DNA of 64,000 nt from Hymenobacter sp. YIM 151858-1 (lineage in GTDB: Bacteria > Bacteroidota > Bacteroidia > Cytophagales > Hymenobacteraceae), in the NCBI RefSeq assembly GCF_025979705.1, contig NZ_CP110136.1:1426001-1490000 (forward strand), read 5' to 3'. Positions 24,565 to 33,821 of this stretch are shown piece after piece. How positions within the stretch are numbered: the stretch's first letter is position 1; every line of letters starts with the position of its first letter. The notes beneath the pieces were generated by a model. That model saw only the letters and a program-made list of their open reading frames with translations, was not told the DNA's origin and ran no database searches. Position numbers and translations under genes: made by a program.

Positions 24565-25209
24565 TTAGCGCAGGTCAACGACCTTCACGCCTTTGTACTT
24601 GGCCTTGTCGAAGTTAAAGGTAGCGCCATCAACGGGCGGGTTGGGCTCGAACTTCTTGATGGCGAAGGTGTAGCGGTTGCCGTTCTTCTTGAACATCTTC
24701 CAGCTTTTGACCGACTTATCCTTCTTGCTCACGTTCAGGCGCACTTTGTACACCTGGTTGTTGTGGTCTTCGGGCGAAAGCTCGATTACGTCGCAGGGCA
24801 CGCCGCCTTCCACGGTTTCGCCGGCGTAGGCATACTTATAGCCCTTTTTGTAGAGCGTGTAGATCTGCGAAGGCGAAATTTCCTGGTCCTCGGGGTCGTA
24901 ATCCGAGATATTCACCTCGTTTTCGGCCTTCATGTAGGTCCACATCGTCTGGCCGTTGTTGATGACCTCCTGGCCATTCAGCTTCAGCCGGAACTTGGGG
25001 CCGCTCACGATGATGTCGCCGTTCATGTTCTCCTTCACCTTCGCCGACTGGTTTTCCAGCGTTTGGGTGAACGAGGCCCGGAACGCTTTCATCGCCTGGT
25101 ACTTGGCACTCATCTGATCCAGGATTTTAGCGGCTTTGGGGTCTTGCTGCGCCACGGCCAACTGAAATGACGAAACGGCAATGGCCAACAGGGCAACGAA
25201 TTTTTTCAT
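24565..25209 (-). CDS. lolA: Outer membrane lipoprotein carrier protein LolA
   Basis: 214 residues with a signal peptide (MKKFVALLAIAVSSFQLAVA). LolA carries lipoproteins across the periplasm. The fold marks are FRASFTQTLENQSAKVKENMNGDIIVSGPKFRLKL, and NNGQTMWTYMKAENEVNISDYD. It lies downstream of ftsK on the same strand, an arrangement also found in other bacteria. Confidence 0.92.
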   Translation of the reverse strand: MKKFVALLAIAVSSFQLAVAQQDPKAAKILDQMSAKYQAMKAFRASFTQTLENQSAKVKENMNGDIIVSGPKFRLKLNGQEVINNGQTMWTYMKAENEVNISDYDPEDQEISPSQIYTLYKKGYKYAYAGETVEGGVPCDVIELSPEDHNNQVYKVRLNVSKKDKSVKSWKMFKKNGNRYTFAIKKFEPNPPVDGATFNFDKAKYKGVKVVDLR

Positions 25210-25324
25210 GGGGGAGAGTGGGGTTTCAGCGCTTAGATACGAAAGCAGAGAACTTAGTTTAAAGCGGGTTGGTGGTTTCGGGCCAAAAAAAGTCTAAGCG
25301 CTGATTTCGGCTCGGTTGGTTCTC

Positions 25325-28300
25325 TTACTTGGGGAGGCTATTCAACAACTGTTCCAAAGCGTACTCGTCGGGTATCAAAACCTCGCGGGCCTTGCTGCCT
25401 TCAAACGGCCCAACGATGCCCGCGTGTTCCAATTGGTCGATTAATCGGCCGGCGCGGTTGTAGCCCAGCTTCAAGCGGCGCTGCAGCAGCGAGGTGCTGC
25501 CTTGCTGATGCTGCACGATTACGCGGGCGGCTTCCTCAAACATCGAGTCGCGGTCGGCGGGGTCCATGTCCTCGTTGCCGCCGCCGGCGTCGCCGTCGGA
25601 GCCGGCTACTTCCGGTAGCATATAAGCATCGGAGTAGCCTTGTTGTTCACCGATAAAGTCGCACACGCGGTCCACCTCGGGCGTGTCGATGAATGCGCAC
25701 TGCACGCGAATCAGGTCGGAGCCGGCCGAGAACAGCATGTCGCCCTGGCCGATCAGCTGGTCGGCGCCGCCCGTGTCCAGAATGGTCCGCGAGTCAATCT
25801 TGGAGGTAACCTTGAAGCTGATGCGGCACGGGAAGTTGGCCTTGATGATACCGGTAATAACGTTTACCGAGGGGCGCTGCGTAGCCACAATCAGGTGAAT
25901 ACCAATGGCACGGGCCAGCTGCGCGAGGCGGGCAATCGGGGTTTCAACCTCCTTGCCGGCGGTCATCATCAGGTCGGCCAGCTCGTCGATTACCAGCACA
26001 ATGAAGGGCATGTAGCGGTGCCCCTTTTTGGGGTTCAGGCGACGCTCCGTGAACTTGCGGTTGTACTCGCTCAGGTTGCGGCAGCCGGCGTCCTTCAGCA
26101 GGTCGTAGCGGCGGTCCATTTCCATGCACAGCGAGTTTAGCGTGTTCACCACTTTTTTGGTATCGGTGATGATGGCCTCCTCGGTATCGGGCAGCTTAGC
26201 CAGGTAGTGTCGCTCAATCTTGTTGAAGATGCTGAGTTCCACCTTCTTCGGGTCGACGAGCACAAACTTCAGCTGGGCGGGGTGGCGCTTGTAGAGCAGC
26301 GAGGCCAGAATCACGTTCAGGCCCACCGACTTACCCTGGCCGGTGGCACCAGCCATCAGCAAGTGCGGCATCTTGGCCAGGTCGGCCACAAACACCTCGT
26401 TGGTAATGGTGCGGCCGAAGGCGATGGGCAGGCTCATCTCGCTGTTCCGGAACTTCTCCGTGCTGAGCACCGAGCGAATCGACACCATTTCCTTTTTGGT
26501 GTTCGGCACCTCGATACCGATGGTGCCTTTGCCCGGAATGGGCGCGATGATGCGGATACCCAGGGCGGCCAGGCTCAGGGCAATGTCGTCTTCGAGGCTC
26601 TTGATTTTGCTGATGCGCACGCCGGCATCGGGTACGATTTCGTAGAGCGTAACCGTGGGGCCGATGGTGGCTTTGATGGAGGCGATGTTGATGCCGTAGT
26701 GGCCCAGCGTCTCCACGATGCGGTCTTTGTTGGCCTCCAGTTCTTCCTTGCTTACCTGCGCTTTGGCCTGCCCGTAATCGTTGAGCAGCTCGAGCGTGGG
26801 GTACTGGTAGCGGGGCAGATCGAGCGTGGGGTCGTAGTTCACCATGGGCATGGCGTCCTCGTCCTCCTCTACCACGGCCGCCACGGCGGCGCCGGCGGCA
26901 GGGTCCAGCTCATCCGTGTCGGTTTCGATGGCCAGCACCGGCGCGGGTTCGGGCTCGCGCGGCATCTCTACCTCAAACGCCGGGCCTTTGGCAGCGGTAG
27001 GCGCGGGCAGCGGCGCGTCGTTATCGGCCAAATCGGCCAACGACAGCGGCGTAGGAATGCTGCTCGCCGCAAATACCGGGGCGGGCTCGGGCTCGGCGGC
27101 CGGGGCTTCGAAGGAGAAACTGGGGCCGCTGCTGGCCACCGTAGCGGCTGCTGCCGCCCCTAGGGCCGGGGCTGCGGCCTGCGCCACGCCGCCCATGGCC
27201 AACGAGGCCGCCACACCGGCCGCCGAAGCCGCCGGGCTGAGGCTGATGGCCGCGGGCGTTTGCTCCTCCTCGCCGTCGTCGTCGAGGGCGAAGGCCAAGG
27301 CGGGGCGGGCGGGTTCGGGTTTCGGCTCGGGCTTGGCGGCTTTGGCCGGAGCGGGCTTTTCGGGCTCGGCCAGGGGGCCTACGCGGCGGAGCGTAAAGCC
27401 CATCGAATCGTCGTCGGCGTCGTCGCCATCGAGCGAGGCCCCGGGGTTGGCGGCGTGGTTGACACCTAGGCCGGTTTGGCCGTACAGGGCCGGCTCGGGC
27501 ATGTTGGCTGGCGCCTCCGCGTCGTCGTCGGCCGCGGCACCTAGGCGACGCGGCAGGTTGAGGGTGGTAACGTTGAAGAAGCCTACCACAAAGGAAATCA
27601 GCAGGAAAGCCAGCAGCAGCACCGTACCCCAGCCAATCAGGCTATCGAGCCACAGGGCGGCCTCGTAGCCCACGCCGCCGCTCAAAAAGTCGAGGCTGTG
27701 CGCCACGCGCGGGTCGGCGTCGGGCGTTTGAATGCTTAGCACCAGGTAGCCCATCAGCATGCTAAGCCACAGCATGGCAAACATGCACACGGCCGACACA
27801 AAGCTGAGTGACACCTCGGCCCGCCGGAACACCACTTTGTAGCCGGCCGCAAAGGCCACCGGTATCAGCGCAAAGGCGGCAATGCCAAAGCCTTGCTGAA
27901 TAAGCAGTTGCGAAACCCAGGCCCCCAGCAGCCCCAGCCAGTTGCCCGACTCCTGCCCGGCTTCTTTTACCGAGGTCTGGTCGAGGCCCTCCACCACGCT
28001 TTGGTCGGCGTGGCCCGTGAACAGGTACGAGAGGAAGGCAATGGTGAGGTACAGCGAGGTGAGCAGGAAGAAAAAGCCCACGAACAGCTGAAAGCGCCGG
28101 TCGCGCAGGAAGGCAAACGAAAGCCCGATGTTGGGCAGCTTCAGGGGCTGGCGCGGCGCTTTGGGAGCGGCCGGCGGGGCCGGGCGTTTGGGTTCGCGCA
28201 CCGGCTCGGCCGCGGCCGCCTTGGGTTGGTTGCGCGGGCGGGGCTCGTTGGTGGCCCGAGGAGCCGGGGCATTCGCGGGTTTGTACGTATTCTTTGCCAT
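25325..28300 (-). CDS. ftsK: DNA translocase FtsK/SpoIIIE
   Basis: 991 residues from ATG 28300. The N-terminus is Pro/Ala/Arg-rich. Four transmembrane helices follow (about residues 85-265), then a Pro/Ala/Glu-rich linker of about 250 residues, the RecA-like motor with Walker A (GATGQGKS, about residue 645) and Walker B (VLVIDELADLM), and a C-terminal gamma winged helix (STSLLQRRLKLGYNRAGRLIDQLEHAGIVGP) that reads orienting sequences. It pumps chromosome dimers through the septum for XerCD resolution; a tyrosine recombinase of the Xer type lies 1.9 kb upstream. Confidence 0.96.
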   Translation of the reverse strand: MAKNTYKPANAPAPRATNEPRPRNQPKAAAAEPVREPKRPAPPAAPKAPRQPLKLPNIGLSFAFLRDRRFQLFVGFFFLLTSLYLTIAFLSYLFTGHADQSVVEGLDQTSVKEAGQESGNWLGLLGAWVSQLLIQQGFGIAAFALIPVAFAAGYKVVFRRAEVSLSFVSAVCMFAMLWLSMLMGYLVLSIQTPDADPRVAHSLDFLSGGVGYEAALWLDSLIGWGTVLLLAFLLISFVVGFFNVTTLNLPRRLGAAADDDAEAPANMPEPALYGQTGLGVNHAANPGASLDGDDADDDSMGFTLRRVGPLAEPEKPAPAKAAKPEPKPEPARPALAFALDDDGEEEQTPAAISLSPAASAAGVAASLAMGGVAQAAAPALGAAAAATVASSGPSFSFEAPAAEPEPAPVFAASSIPTPLSLADLADNDAPLPAPTAAKGPAFEVEMPREPEPAPVLAIETDTDELDPAAGAAVAAVVEEDEDAMPMVNYDPTLDLPRYQYPTLELLNDYGQAKAQVSKEELEANKDRIVETLGHYGINIASIKATIGPTVTLYEIVPDAGVRISKIKSLEDDIALSLAALGIRIIAPIPGKGTIGIEVPNTKKEMVSIRSVLSTEKFRNSEMSLPIAFGRTITNEVFVADLAKMPHLLMAGATGQGKSVGLNVILASLLYKRHPAQLKFVLVDPKKVELSIFNKIERHYLAKLPDTEEAIITDTKKVVNTLNSLCMEMDRRYDLLKDAGCRNLSEYNRKFTERRLNPKKGHRYMPFIVLVIDELADLMMTAGKEVETPIARLAQLARAIGIHLIVATQRPSVNVITGIIKANFPCRISFKVTSKIDSRTILDTGGADQLIGQGDMLFSAGSDLIRVQCAFIDTPEVDRVCDFIGEQQGYSDAYMLPEVAGSDGDAGGGNEDMDPADRDSMFEEAARVIVQHQQGSTSLLQRRLKLGYNRAGRLIDQLEHAGIVGPFEGSKAREVLIPDEYALEQLLNSLPK

Positions 28301-28317
28301 TTGACGCGCCAAAGGGC

Positions 28318-28325
28318 CAAAATTA
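28318..28325 (-). promoter_or_regulatory. Bacteroidota -7 promoter box for ftsK
   Basis: The minus strand reads TAATTTTG, 17 bp upstream of the ftsK ATG. Confidence 0.5.
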
Positions 28326-28389
28326 TGGGTTTTTCGCCGGTAGCCGACGAGAACTAACACTTGAAACGGCCCGCTGAAGGGGCTATTAC

Positions 28390-30123
28390 CTAGGGCCGTA
28401 TTTCGTAAATATAGAGGGCCCAGTACGCGGTTGGGCTATCGGGCTGCGCAATTAGCTGCAAACCAGCGCGGGCTGGATGCGCCAACCGCACGGCCGACAG
28501 CACATAACGCCCGCCCATTGCGCGAAAGGCCGCCGTGTCGAGCCGGAAGTCCTGTACCACCACGCCATCGGTGCGGCCCACGCGGAAATTGCGCCCCAGC
28601 CCGGCCGCGAACAGGTAGCAGCGGTTGCCCCAGTCGTCGAAATAGCGCCGCAGCTCGGGACTTTTGGCCAGCTCGGGCGCAATGATGCGGCGAAACCGGT
28701 GCTTGTAGGGCAAGGGGTAATTGTTCTGGTAGCTATCGAGGGTGTAAAAATCATTGAGCTGCGCCACGGCGGGCGGCAGGCCCAGGCACGCCACCCGCCA
28801 CGCGGCGGCCGGCTGGCCGCTGCGCTGCTCCAGCTGCCGCCGGGCTTGCCCGAACAGCTCGGGGGCTACAAACTGCCGCCACGTGGGCTCGTGTGGGGCG
28901 GGGCGGCCGGCCCACAAGCGCAGGTTGTTCAGCCACTCGGCGTTGCTGCCCAGGCCAATGGCAAGCTGCAGCACGATCAGGCCGGTGCGCAGCGGGCCGG
29001 CGGCCAACCGGCGCAGGGCCAGTACCCACAGGCCAAACCACAACAGCGGCATCAGGAAATGGAAGCGCGTGAGGTTGAAGGCGCCCAGCGCGGGCGCCAC
29101 GCGCTGGATGGGGCCCATGGCTTGCGGGTAAAATCCGCAGAAAACCGACAGTGCCACCAGCACCGCCAGCCCCGCTCCTACCCGCTGCCGCCAGGCTTGC
29201 CGTGCGGGCCTAGGTGCCCGCCGCAGCTGCCACGCGGCCGCTACCAGCGCCAGGGCCACGCCGCCATGAAAAAACCGGCTGCTGTGGTACTGCCCCCACC
29301 CTAGGTACTGCAGGGTGCTGCGCAGCCCGGCAGCCAGGCCTTGCGGCGCCAGCTCGGCCAGCCGGAACTCCACGCGGTGCGGCACAAACTGCGGCCGCAG
29401 CAGCACGGAGCTGATCAGCGGCCACTCGGTAACGCAGTAGCCCAGGCCCAGCACCACTACCCCACCGCAGGCCGCCAGCGCCAAGCGGCGGTGCCGCAGC
29501 CAGTCGGCAGCGAGCAGCAGGCTCAGCGCAGCTACCACAAAAAAGCCCCCCAGCACCAGCATCGACCACAGCGGAAAAGCCACCAGCACCAGCCAGGGCC
29601 ACCACGCGCGGCTGCCGCGGCGCAGCTCCAGCACTGCCAGCACCGGCCAGGGCGTGCCCAGCGCCGACAACCCGTAGATGGTGTAGGCCGGCAACACGGC
29701 CCAGGCCAGGGCCACGGCGGCGGCCAATGGCCGGTGCGGCTGGGCAGCCAGCCCATAGCGGCGCACCAGGCAGTACATGCCCAGCAACGCCACCACGCGC
29801 ACCAACAGCTGATTTACCCAGTAGGCCGTAAGCGGCCCGAACACCCCAAACAAAGCCACGGTAGCGTTCAGGCCCGGCCGCAGGGCGTTGCGGGGCAAGC
29901 CGTTCATCACGGCGGGCACTTGCGCGGCGGGCCGGTAGTCAAGCGCTACCCCAAAGTGCTGCAGCAGGTACGGCACGCTGATTTCCGCATCGAGGTTATC
30001 GTCGATCAGCACGTAGCTATCGGGGCCGCGCAACACGCAGGGCAGCCACAGGAGCAGCAAAGCCAGCAGCGCCAACAGCCAGGGCGCTTGGGCGGCGGTT
30101 AGGATTCGGGAACGGGTCGTCAT
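28390..30123 (-). CDS. Large polytopic membrane protein (YfhO/DUF6044-like)
   Basis: 577 residues with about eleven hydrophobic segments and a soluble C-terminal domain of about 150 residues (YTLDSYQNNYPLPYKHRFRRIIAPELAKS). The first loop contains YVLIDDNLDAEISVPYLLQHF, which fits the membrane-proximal acidic motif of YfhO-type GT-C proteins. A polysaccharide or lipid glycosylation role is likely but unproven. High Leu/Ala content and strong use of CTG are normal for this genome. Confidence 0.72.
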   Translation of the reverse strand: MTTRSRILTAAQAPWLLALLALLLLWLPCVLRGPDSYVLIDDNLDAEISVPYLLQHFGVALDYRPAAQVPAVMNGLPRNALRPGLNATVALFGVFGPLTAYWVNQLLVRVVALLGMYCLVRRYGLAAQPHRPLAAAVALAWAVLPAYTIYGLSALGTPWPVLAVLELRRGSRAWWPWLVLVAFPLWSMLVLGGFFVVAALSLLLAADWLRHRRLALAACGGVVVLGLGYCVTEWPLISSVLLRPQFVPHRVEFRLAELAPQGLAAGLRSTLQYLGWGQYHSSRFFHGGVALALVAAAWQLRRAPRPARQAWRQRVGAGLAVLVALSVFCGFYPQAMGPIQRVAPALGAFNLTRFHFLMPLLWFGLWVLALRRLAAGPLRTGLIVLQLAIGLGSNAEWLNNLRLWAGRPAPHEPTWRQFVAPELFGQARRQLEQRSGQPAAAWRVACLGLPPAVAQLNDFYTLDSYQNNYPLPYKHRFRRIIAPELAKSPELRRYFDDWGNRCYLFAAGLGRNFRVGRTDGVVVQDFRLDTAAFRAMGGRYVLSAVRLAHPARAGLQLIAQPDSPTAYWALYIYEIRP

Positions 30124-30219
30124 GGGGGCCGCAAAGGTCGGGGGCCGGGGCCTTACGCCCTAGGTGGTGTGGGCCGAAGGTCGCGGCAACAGGCACCCGG
30201 TTGGCAACTGCCGGCGCGG

Positions 30220-31125
30220 CTAGCTGCGCGGGTGAAAGGAGGTAATCACCTGGCGCAGGTAGTCGCGGTCGAGGTGGGTGTAAATCTCGGTGGTGGTAAT
30301 GCTTTCGTGGCCGAGCATCTCCTGCACAGCGCGCAAATCGGCGCCGCCCTCAATCAGGTGCGTGGCAAACGAGTGCCGGAAGGTGTGCGGGCTGATGGTT
30401 TTGCGGATGCCCGCTTTGGCCGCCGTGTCCTTGATAATGTTGAACACCATCACCCGCGACATGGCCCCGCCCCGCCGGTTCAGGAACACGATGTCCTCGG
30501 AGCCGTGCTGAATATCGAGGTGGCAGCGCACGCCCTCCAGGTAAAGCCCTAGGTGCTTGAGCGCGTCGCGGCCAATGGGCACCAGGCGTTCCTTGGAGCC
30601 CTTGCCCAGCACCCGCACAAAGCCCTGGTCCACGTAGATATTCGACAACCGCAGGCCCGTCAGCTCCGATACGCGCAGGCCCGAGGAGTACAGTACTTCC
30701 AGCATGGCGCGGTTGCGGGTGCCCTCGTTGGTGCTCAAATCAATGGCCTCCAGCAGCTGCACCACCTCCTCGTAGGCCAGCGTATCGGGCAGTTTGCGGC
30801 CGAGCTTGGGCGAATCGACGGTATCGGTGGGGTCCTGGGTGGCGAGGTCTTCGATCAGCAGAAACTTGTAAAAGGCCCGCAGGCCCGACAAGGTGCGCGC
30901 CTGCGAGGTGGCCGTCATGCCCAGCTCGCCCAGCCAGGCCAGAAAGTCGCGGATGATGCGGCTGGTAACCTGGTCGGGCCGCGCGGGCAGCTTGCTGATG
31001 TCGAGGTACTGGCGCAGCTTGTCCACGTCGCGCACGTAGGCCTCCACGGAATGGCCCGAAAGCGACTTTTCGAGGCGCAGGTAGCCCTGAAATTGTTTTA
31101 GGCAGAGGGTCCAGTTCAAGCTCAT
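30220..31125 (-). CDS. xerD: Site-specific tyrosine recombinase XerD
   Basis: 301 residues from ATG 31125. The N-terminal SAM-like DNA-binding domain (FQGYLRLEKSLSGHSVEAYVRDVDKLRQYL) precedes the catalytic domain. All catalytic residues are present: Arg in SSGLRVSEL, Lys in GKGSKERLVP, HTFRH, His in MLGHESI, and the Tyr nucleophile in TEIYTHL. With XerC it resolves chromosome dimers at dif. The longer frame to 31329 is rejected because a promoter box lies 6 bp before ATG 31125. Confidence 0.94.
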   Translation of the reverse strand: MSLNWTLCLKQFQGYLRLEKSLSGHSVEAYVRDVDKLRQYLDISKLPARPDQVTSRIIRDFLAWLGELGMTATSQARTLSGLRAFYKFLLIEDLATQDPTDTVDSPKLGRKLPDTLAYEEVVQLLEAIDLSTNEGTRNRAMLEVLYSSGLRVSELTGLRLSNIYVDQGFVRVLGKGSKERLVPIGRDALKHLGLYLEGVRCHLDIQHGSEDIVFLNRRGGAMSRVMVFNIIKDTAAKAGIRKTISPHTFRHSFATHLIEGGADLRAVQEMLGHESITTTEIYTHLDRDYLRQVITSFHPRS

Positions 31126-31131
31126 CGGCCG

Positions 31132-31139
31132 CAAAAGTA
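31132..31139 (-). promoter_or_regulatory. Bacteroidota -7 promoter box for xerD
   Basis: The minus strand reads TACTTTTG, ending 6 bases before the ATG, so the predicted transcript is nearly leaderless. Confidence 0.65.
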
Positions 31140-31267
31140 CCGGTTGTTGGGTGGCAGGCCCACAGGCACCTGGGGTTTGTGGCCCGGCAGCGGGCAATAA
31201 ATGCGGCCTAGCTTTTGCCGTTGTGCCGCGCATTGGGGTACCTTGCCGCGGCACACCCCTTATTGCT

Positions 31268-31714
31268 ATGCAAATCCTTATCCTCAACGGCCCCAACCTC
31301 AACCTGTTGGGCCGCCGCGAAGTCAGCATCTACGGTACCCGCTCGTTCGACGACTACCTCCCCGAACTCAAAGACGCCTTCCCCGATTTTGCCATCGAGC
31401 ACTTTCAGTCGAACCACGAAGGCGAACTGATTGACAAGTTGCACGAAGTAGGCTACAGCTACCACGGCGTTATCCTGAACGCGGGCGGCTACACCCACAC
31501 CAGCGTGGCCCTGGCCGATGCCATTGCCGCCATCAGCACGCCCGTTATCGAAGTACACCTCTCCAACCTGGCCGCGCGCGAGGAGTTCCGGCAGCGCAGC
31601 CTTATCGGGCGCCACTGCACGGGCTCTATCAGCGGCTTTAAGCTCGAGAGCTACCGCCTGGCCCTGCAGTACTTCCAGAACATGCGCCCCAAGCGCGTGG
31701 GCTTTAAGGTGTAG
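31268..31714 (+). CDS. aroQ: 3-dehydroquinate dehydratase type II
   Basis: 148 residues, the normal length. Third step of the shikimate pathway. Motifs are NGPNLNLLGRREVSIYG (active-site Arg and Tyr), FQSNHEGELIDKLHE, ILNAGGYTHTSVALADAI and PVIEVHLSNLAAREEFR (catalytic His). ATG 31268 is chosen over an upstream frame because the family starts MxILILNGPNLN. Divergent from xerD. Confidence 0.96.
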   Translation: MQILILNGPNLNLLGRREVSIYGTRSFDDYLPELKDAFPDFAIEHFQSNHEGELIDKLHEVGYSYHGVILNAGGYTHTSVALADAIAAISTPVIEVHLSNLAAREEFRQRSLIGRHCTGSISGFKLESYRLALQYFQNMRPKRVGFKV

Positions 31715-31888
31715 CACCGGCGGCGGTATAGCCGGGCAGAAACTAAGCCGCTAAGGCTTATGCGCTTCCGGGAATGTGTGCCCCGCGGCTCACGAAAACC
31801 CGCTGCCCTGCCGTTACGGTAGGGCTTTTTGCTGACCTAGGGCCCCACGGCCCGGGGCTTTTGCCTTCGTTTCCACGCCGGGGCGGTC

Positions 31889-31896
31889 TACCTTTG
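31889..31896 (+). promoter_or_regulatory. Bacteroidota -7 promoter box for the aminotransferase
   Basis: TACCTTTG, 33 bp before ATG 31930. Confidence 0.6.
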
Positions 31897-31929
31897 CCGG
31901 GCCGCCCCCTCACCTAGCCTTTCCCAACC

Positions 31930-32991
31930 ATGTATACGTTCAATCCGGGTCCGTCGCAAGTATACCCAGCTGTGCGACAGTACCTCACGGCGGCTTTCGA
32001 CGAAGGCTGGCTTTCGGCGCCGCACCGCGGCGACCGGTTTACGGCCCTGGTGCGCCAAACCGTAACCGAGCTCAAAACCAAGCTGAACATCCCGCAGGAT
32101 TACTTTATTTTCTTCACCTCCTCGGCCACGGAGTGCTGGGAAATTATTGCCCAGAGCCTCACCGAGCGCAGCAGCTTCCACCTCTACAACGGGTCGTTTG
32201 GCGAAAAGTGGCTCGACTACGCCCGCGCCATCCGGCCCGGCAGCCGGGGCCACCGCTTCGAGCTGGAGGAAGTGCCCGATGCCGCGCTGATTCCGGACGA
32301 TGCCGAGGTGGTCTGCATCACCCAAAACGAATCCAGCACCGCCACCCAGCTGCGCGACGGCGCCGTGCTGAACCTGTACAACCGCTGCCAGCAGCTCGGT
32401 GCCTTGCTGGCCGTCGATGTTACCTCGTCCCTGGGTGGCATTCAGCTCAAGCACATCAAGGCCGATATCTGGTTTGCCTCGGTGCAAAAGTGCTTTGGCC
32501 TGCCCGCCGGCCTAGGGCTGCTGATTTGCTCGCCGCGAGCCGTGGCGCGGGCCCGCGAGCTGGGCGAAAAAGGCCACTACAACAGCCTGGTGAGCATGTA
32601 CGAGAAGATGCTCAACTTCCAGACCACGCACACGCCCAACGTGCTCAACATTTACCTGCTCTGCCGCGTGCTGCTCGACCGCGCCCCCATCAAGGCCATC
32701 GACCAGCACCTGCGCGACCGGGCGGCCCGCCTGTACCAGTTCTTCGAGGAAAACCCGCAGTTCAGCCCGCTGGTGCAAAACCCCGAAACCCGCTCCACCA
32801 CCGTAATTGCGGTGCAGGCCCCCGCGGCCCTCATCGACGAAACCAAGCGCCGGGCCGCGGCCGCGGGCCTCACCCTAGGTAGCGGCTACGGCAAGTGGGC
32901 CAAGAGCACGTTCCGGATTGCCAACTTCCCGGCCCTGCCCGATGTCGCCTTCGAGCAGCTTACCCAAATGCTGGCCGCGGTGCAGGCCTAA
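31930..32991 (+). CDS. Class V aminotransferase (SerC-like)
   Basis: 353 residues. Fold-type I PLP enzyme with the PLP lysine in WFASVQKCFGLPAGLG. The N-terminus FNPGPSQVYPAVRQYL and HRGDRFTALV resemble phosphoserine and alanine-glyoxylate aminotransferases. Whether it makes phosphoserine cannot be decided; there is no serA or serB beside it. It has its own promoter and a separate neighbour (marC) 90 bp downstream. Confidence 0.82.
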   Translation: MYTFNPGPSQVYPAVRQYLTAAFDEGWLSAPHRGDRFTALVRQTVTELKTKLNIPQDYFIFFTSSATECWEIIAQSLTERSSFHLYNGSFGEKWLDYARAIRPGSRGHRFELEEVPDAALIPDDAEVVCITQNESSTATQLRDGAVLNLYNRCQQLGALLAVDVTSSLGGIQLKHIKADIWFASVQKCFGLPAGLGLLICSPRAVARARELGEKGHYNSLVSMYEKMLNFQTTHTPNVLNIYLLCRVLLDRAPIKAIDQHLRDRAARLYQFFEENPQFSPLVQNPETRSTTVIAVQAPAALIDETKRRAAAAGLTLGSGYGKWAKSTFRIANFPALPDVAFEQLTQMLAAVQA

Positions 32992-33005
32992 GCCACCGCG
33001 GGCCG

Positions 33006-33013
33006 TAGTTTTG
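33006..33013 (+). promoter_or_regulatory. Bacteroidota -7 promoter box for marC
   Basis: TAGTTTTG, 71 bp before ATG 33085. Confidence 0.5.
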
Positions 33014-33084
33014 CGGCGCCGGGCGCCCCGGCGCCGCGGGCTTCGGGCCCATTTGCATTGTTACCGCCACCGCTGCTGCCTGCC

Positions 33085-33666
33085 ATGACCGATTTTGCCG
33101 CCATGTTTTCGCTGAAACAAATCACGTCGGTAACCCTGACGTTGTTTGCCATCATCGACATCCTGGGTTCCATCCCGATCATCATCCAGATCCGGCAGCG
33201 CGAAGGCAAAATCAACTCCGAGGTGGCCACGCTGGTGGCGGGCGTGCTCATGATTGCCTTCCTGTTTCTGGGGCAAAGCATTCTGGCCTTGTTCAGCGTC
33301 GATATCCCGTCGTTTGCCCTGGCCGGCTCGCTCATTATTTTTCTGCTGGGCCTCGAAATGATTCTGGGCGTCGAGCTTTTCAAGCACAACACCTTGGCCA
33401 GCGGCACCGGCTCCATTGTGCCCCTGGCGTTTCCGCTGATTGTGGGCGCCGGCACCATGACAACCTTGCTCTCGCTGCGGGCCCTTTACTCGTTGCCCAA
33501 CGTGCTGGTGGGCATCGTGGCCAACCTGGTGTTCGTGTACCTGGTGCTGAAAAGCAGCGCCTGGATTGAGCGCAAGCTGGGCAAGGCCGGCGAAGACATT
33601 CTGCGCCGCGTGTTCGGCGTGATTCTGCTGGCCATTGCCATCAAACTCTTTAAAGCAAACTTTTGA
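33085..33666 (+). CDS. MarC family integral membrane protein
   Basis: 193 residues with six predicted transmembrane helices. The family marks are TLFAIIDILGSIPIIIQIR and PLAFPLIVGAGTMTTLLSL. MarC proteins are widespread inner-membrane proteins; an earlier claim of a multidrug role was not upheld, and the function is unknown. ATG 33085 gives the best N-terminus. The stop codon is followed at once by an inverted-repeat array. Confidence 0.88.
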   Translation: MTDFAAMFSLKQITSVTLTLFAIIDILGSIPIIIQIRQREGKINSEVATLVAGVLMIAFLFLGQSILALFSVDIPSFALAGSLIIFLLGLEMILGVELFKHNTLASGTGSIVPLAFPLIVGAGTMTTLLSLRALYSLPNVLVGIVANLVFVYLVLKSSAWIERKLGKAGEDILRRVFGVILLAIAIKLFKANF

Positions 33667-33818
33667 TAGTTAGGGAGTTTAAGAGTTTTGAGTTAGTGAG
33701 TTACGGGGTCTAGCGTTAGCTCATGGCACCAGCCAAATGCGCATTCAGCTAAACCCCTTAACTCACTAACTCATAAACCCAAAACTCCTAAACTCCCTAA
33801 CTCCTTAACTCCCAAACT
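33667..33818. repeat. 8-nt periodic inverted-repeat array (word AGTTAGGG/CTAACTCC) between marC and rnhA
   Basis: The left arm (33667-33708) reads AGTTAGGG, AGTTTAAG, AGTTTTG, AGTTAGTG, AGTTACGG. The right arm (33754-33818) is a longer series of complementary words (TTAACTCA, CTAACTCA, AAAACTCC, TAAACTCC, CTAACTCC, TTAACTCC). It begins on the base after the marC stop and ends 3 bp before the rnhA start. Confidence 0.9.
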
Positions 33819-33821
33819 GAC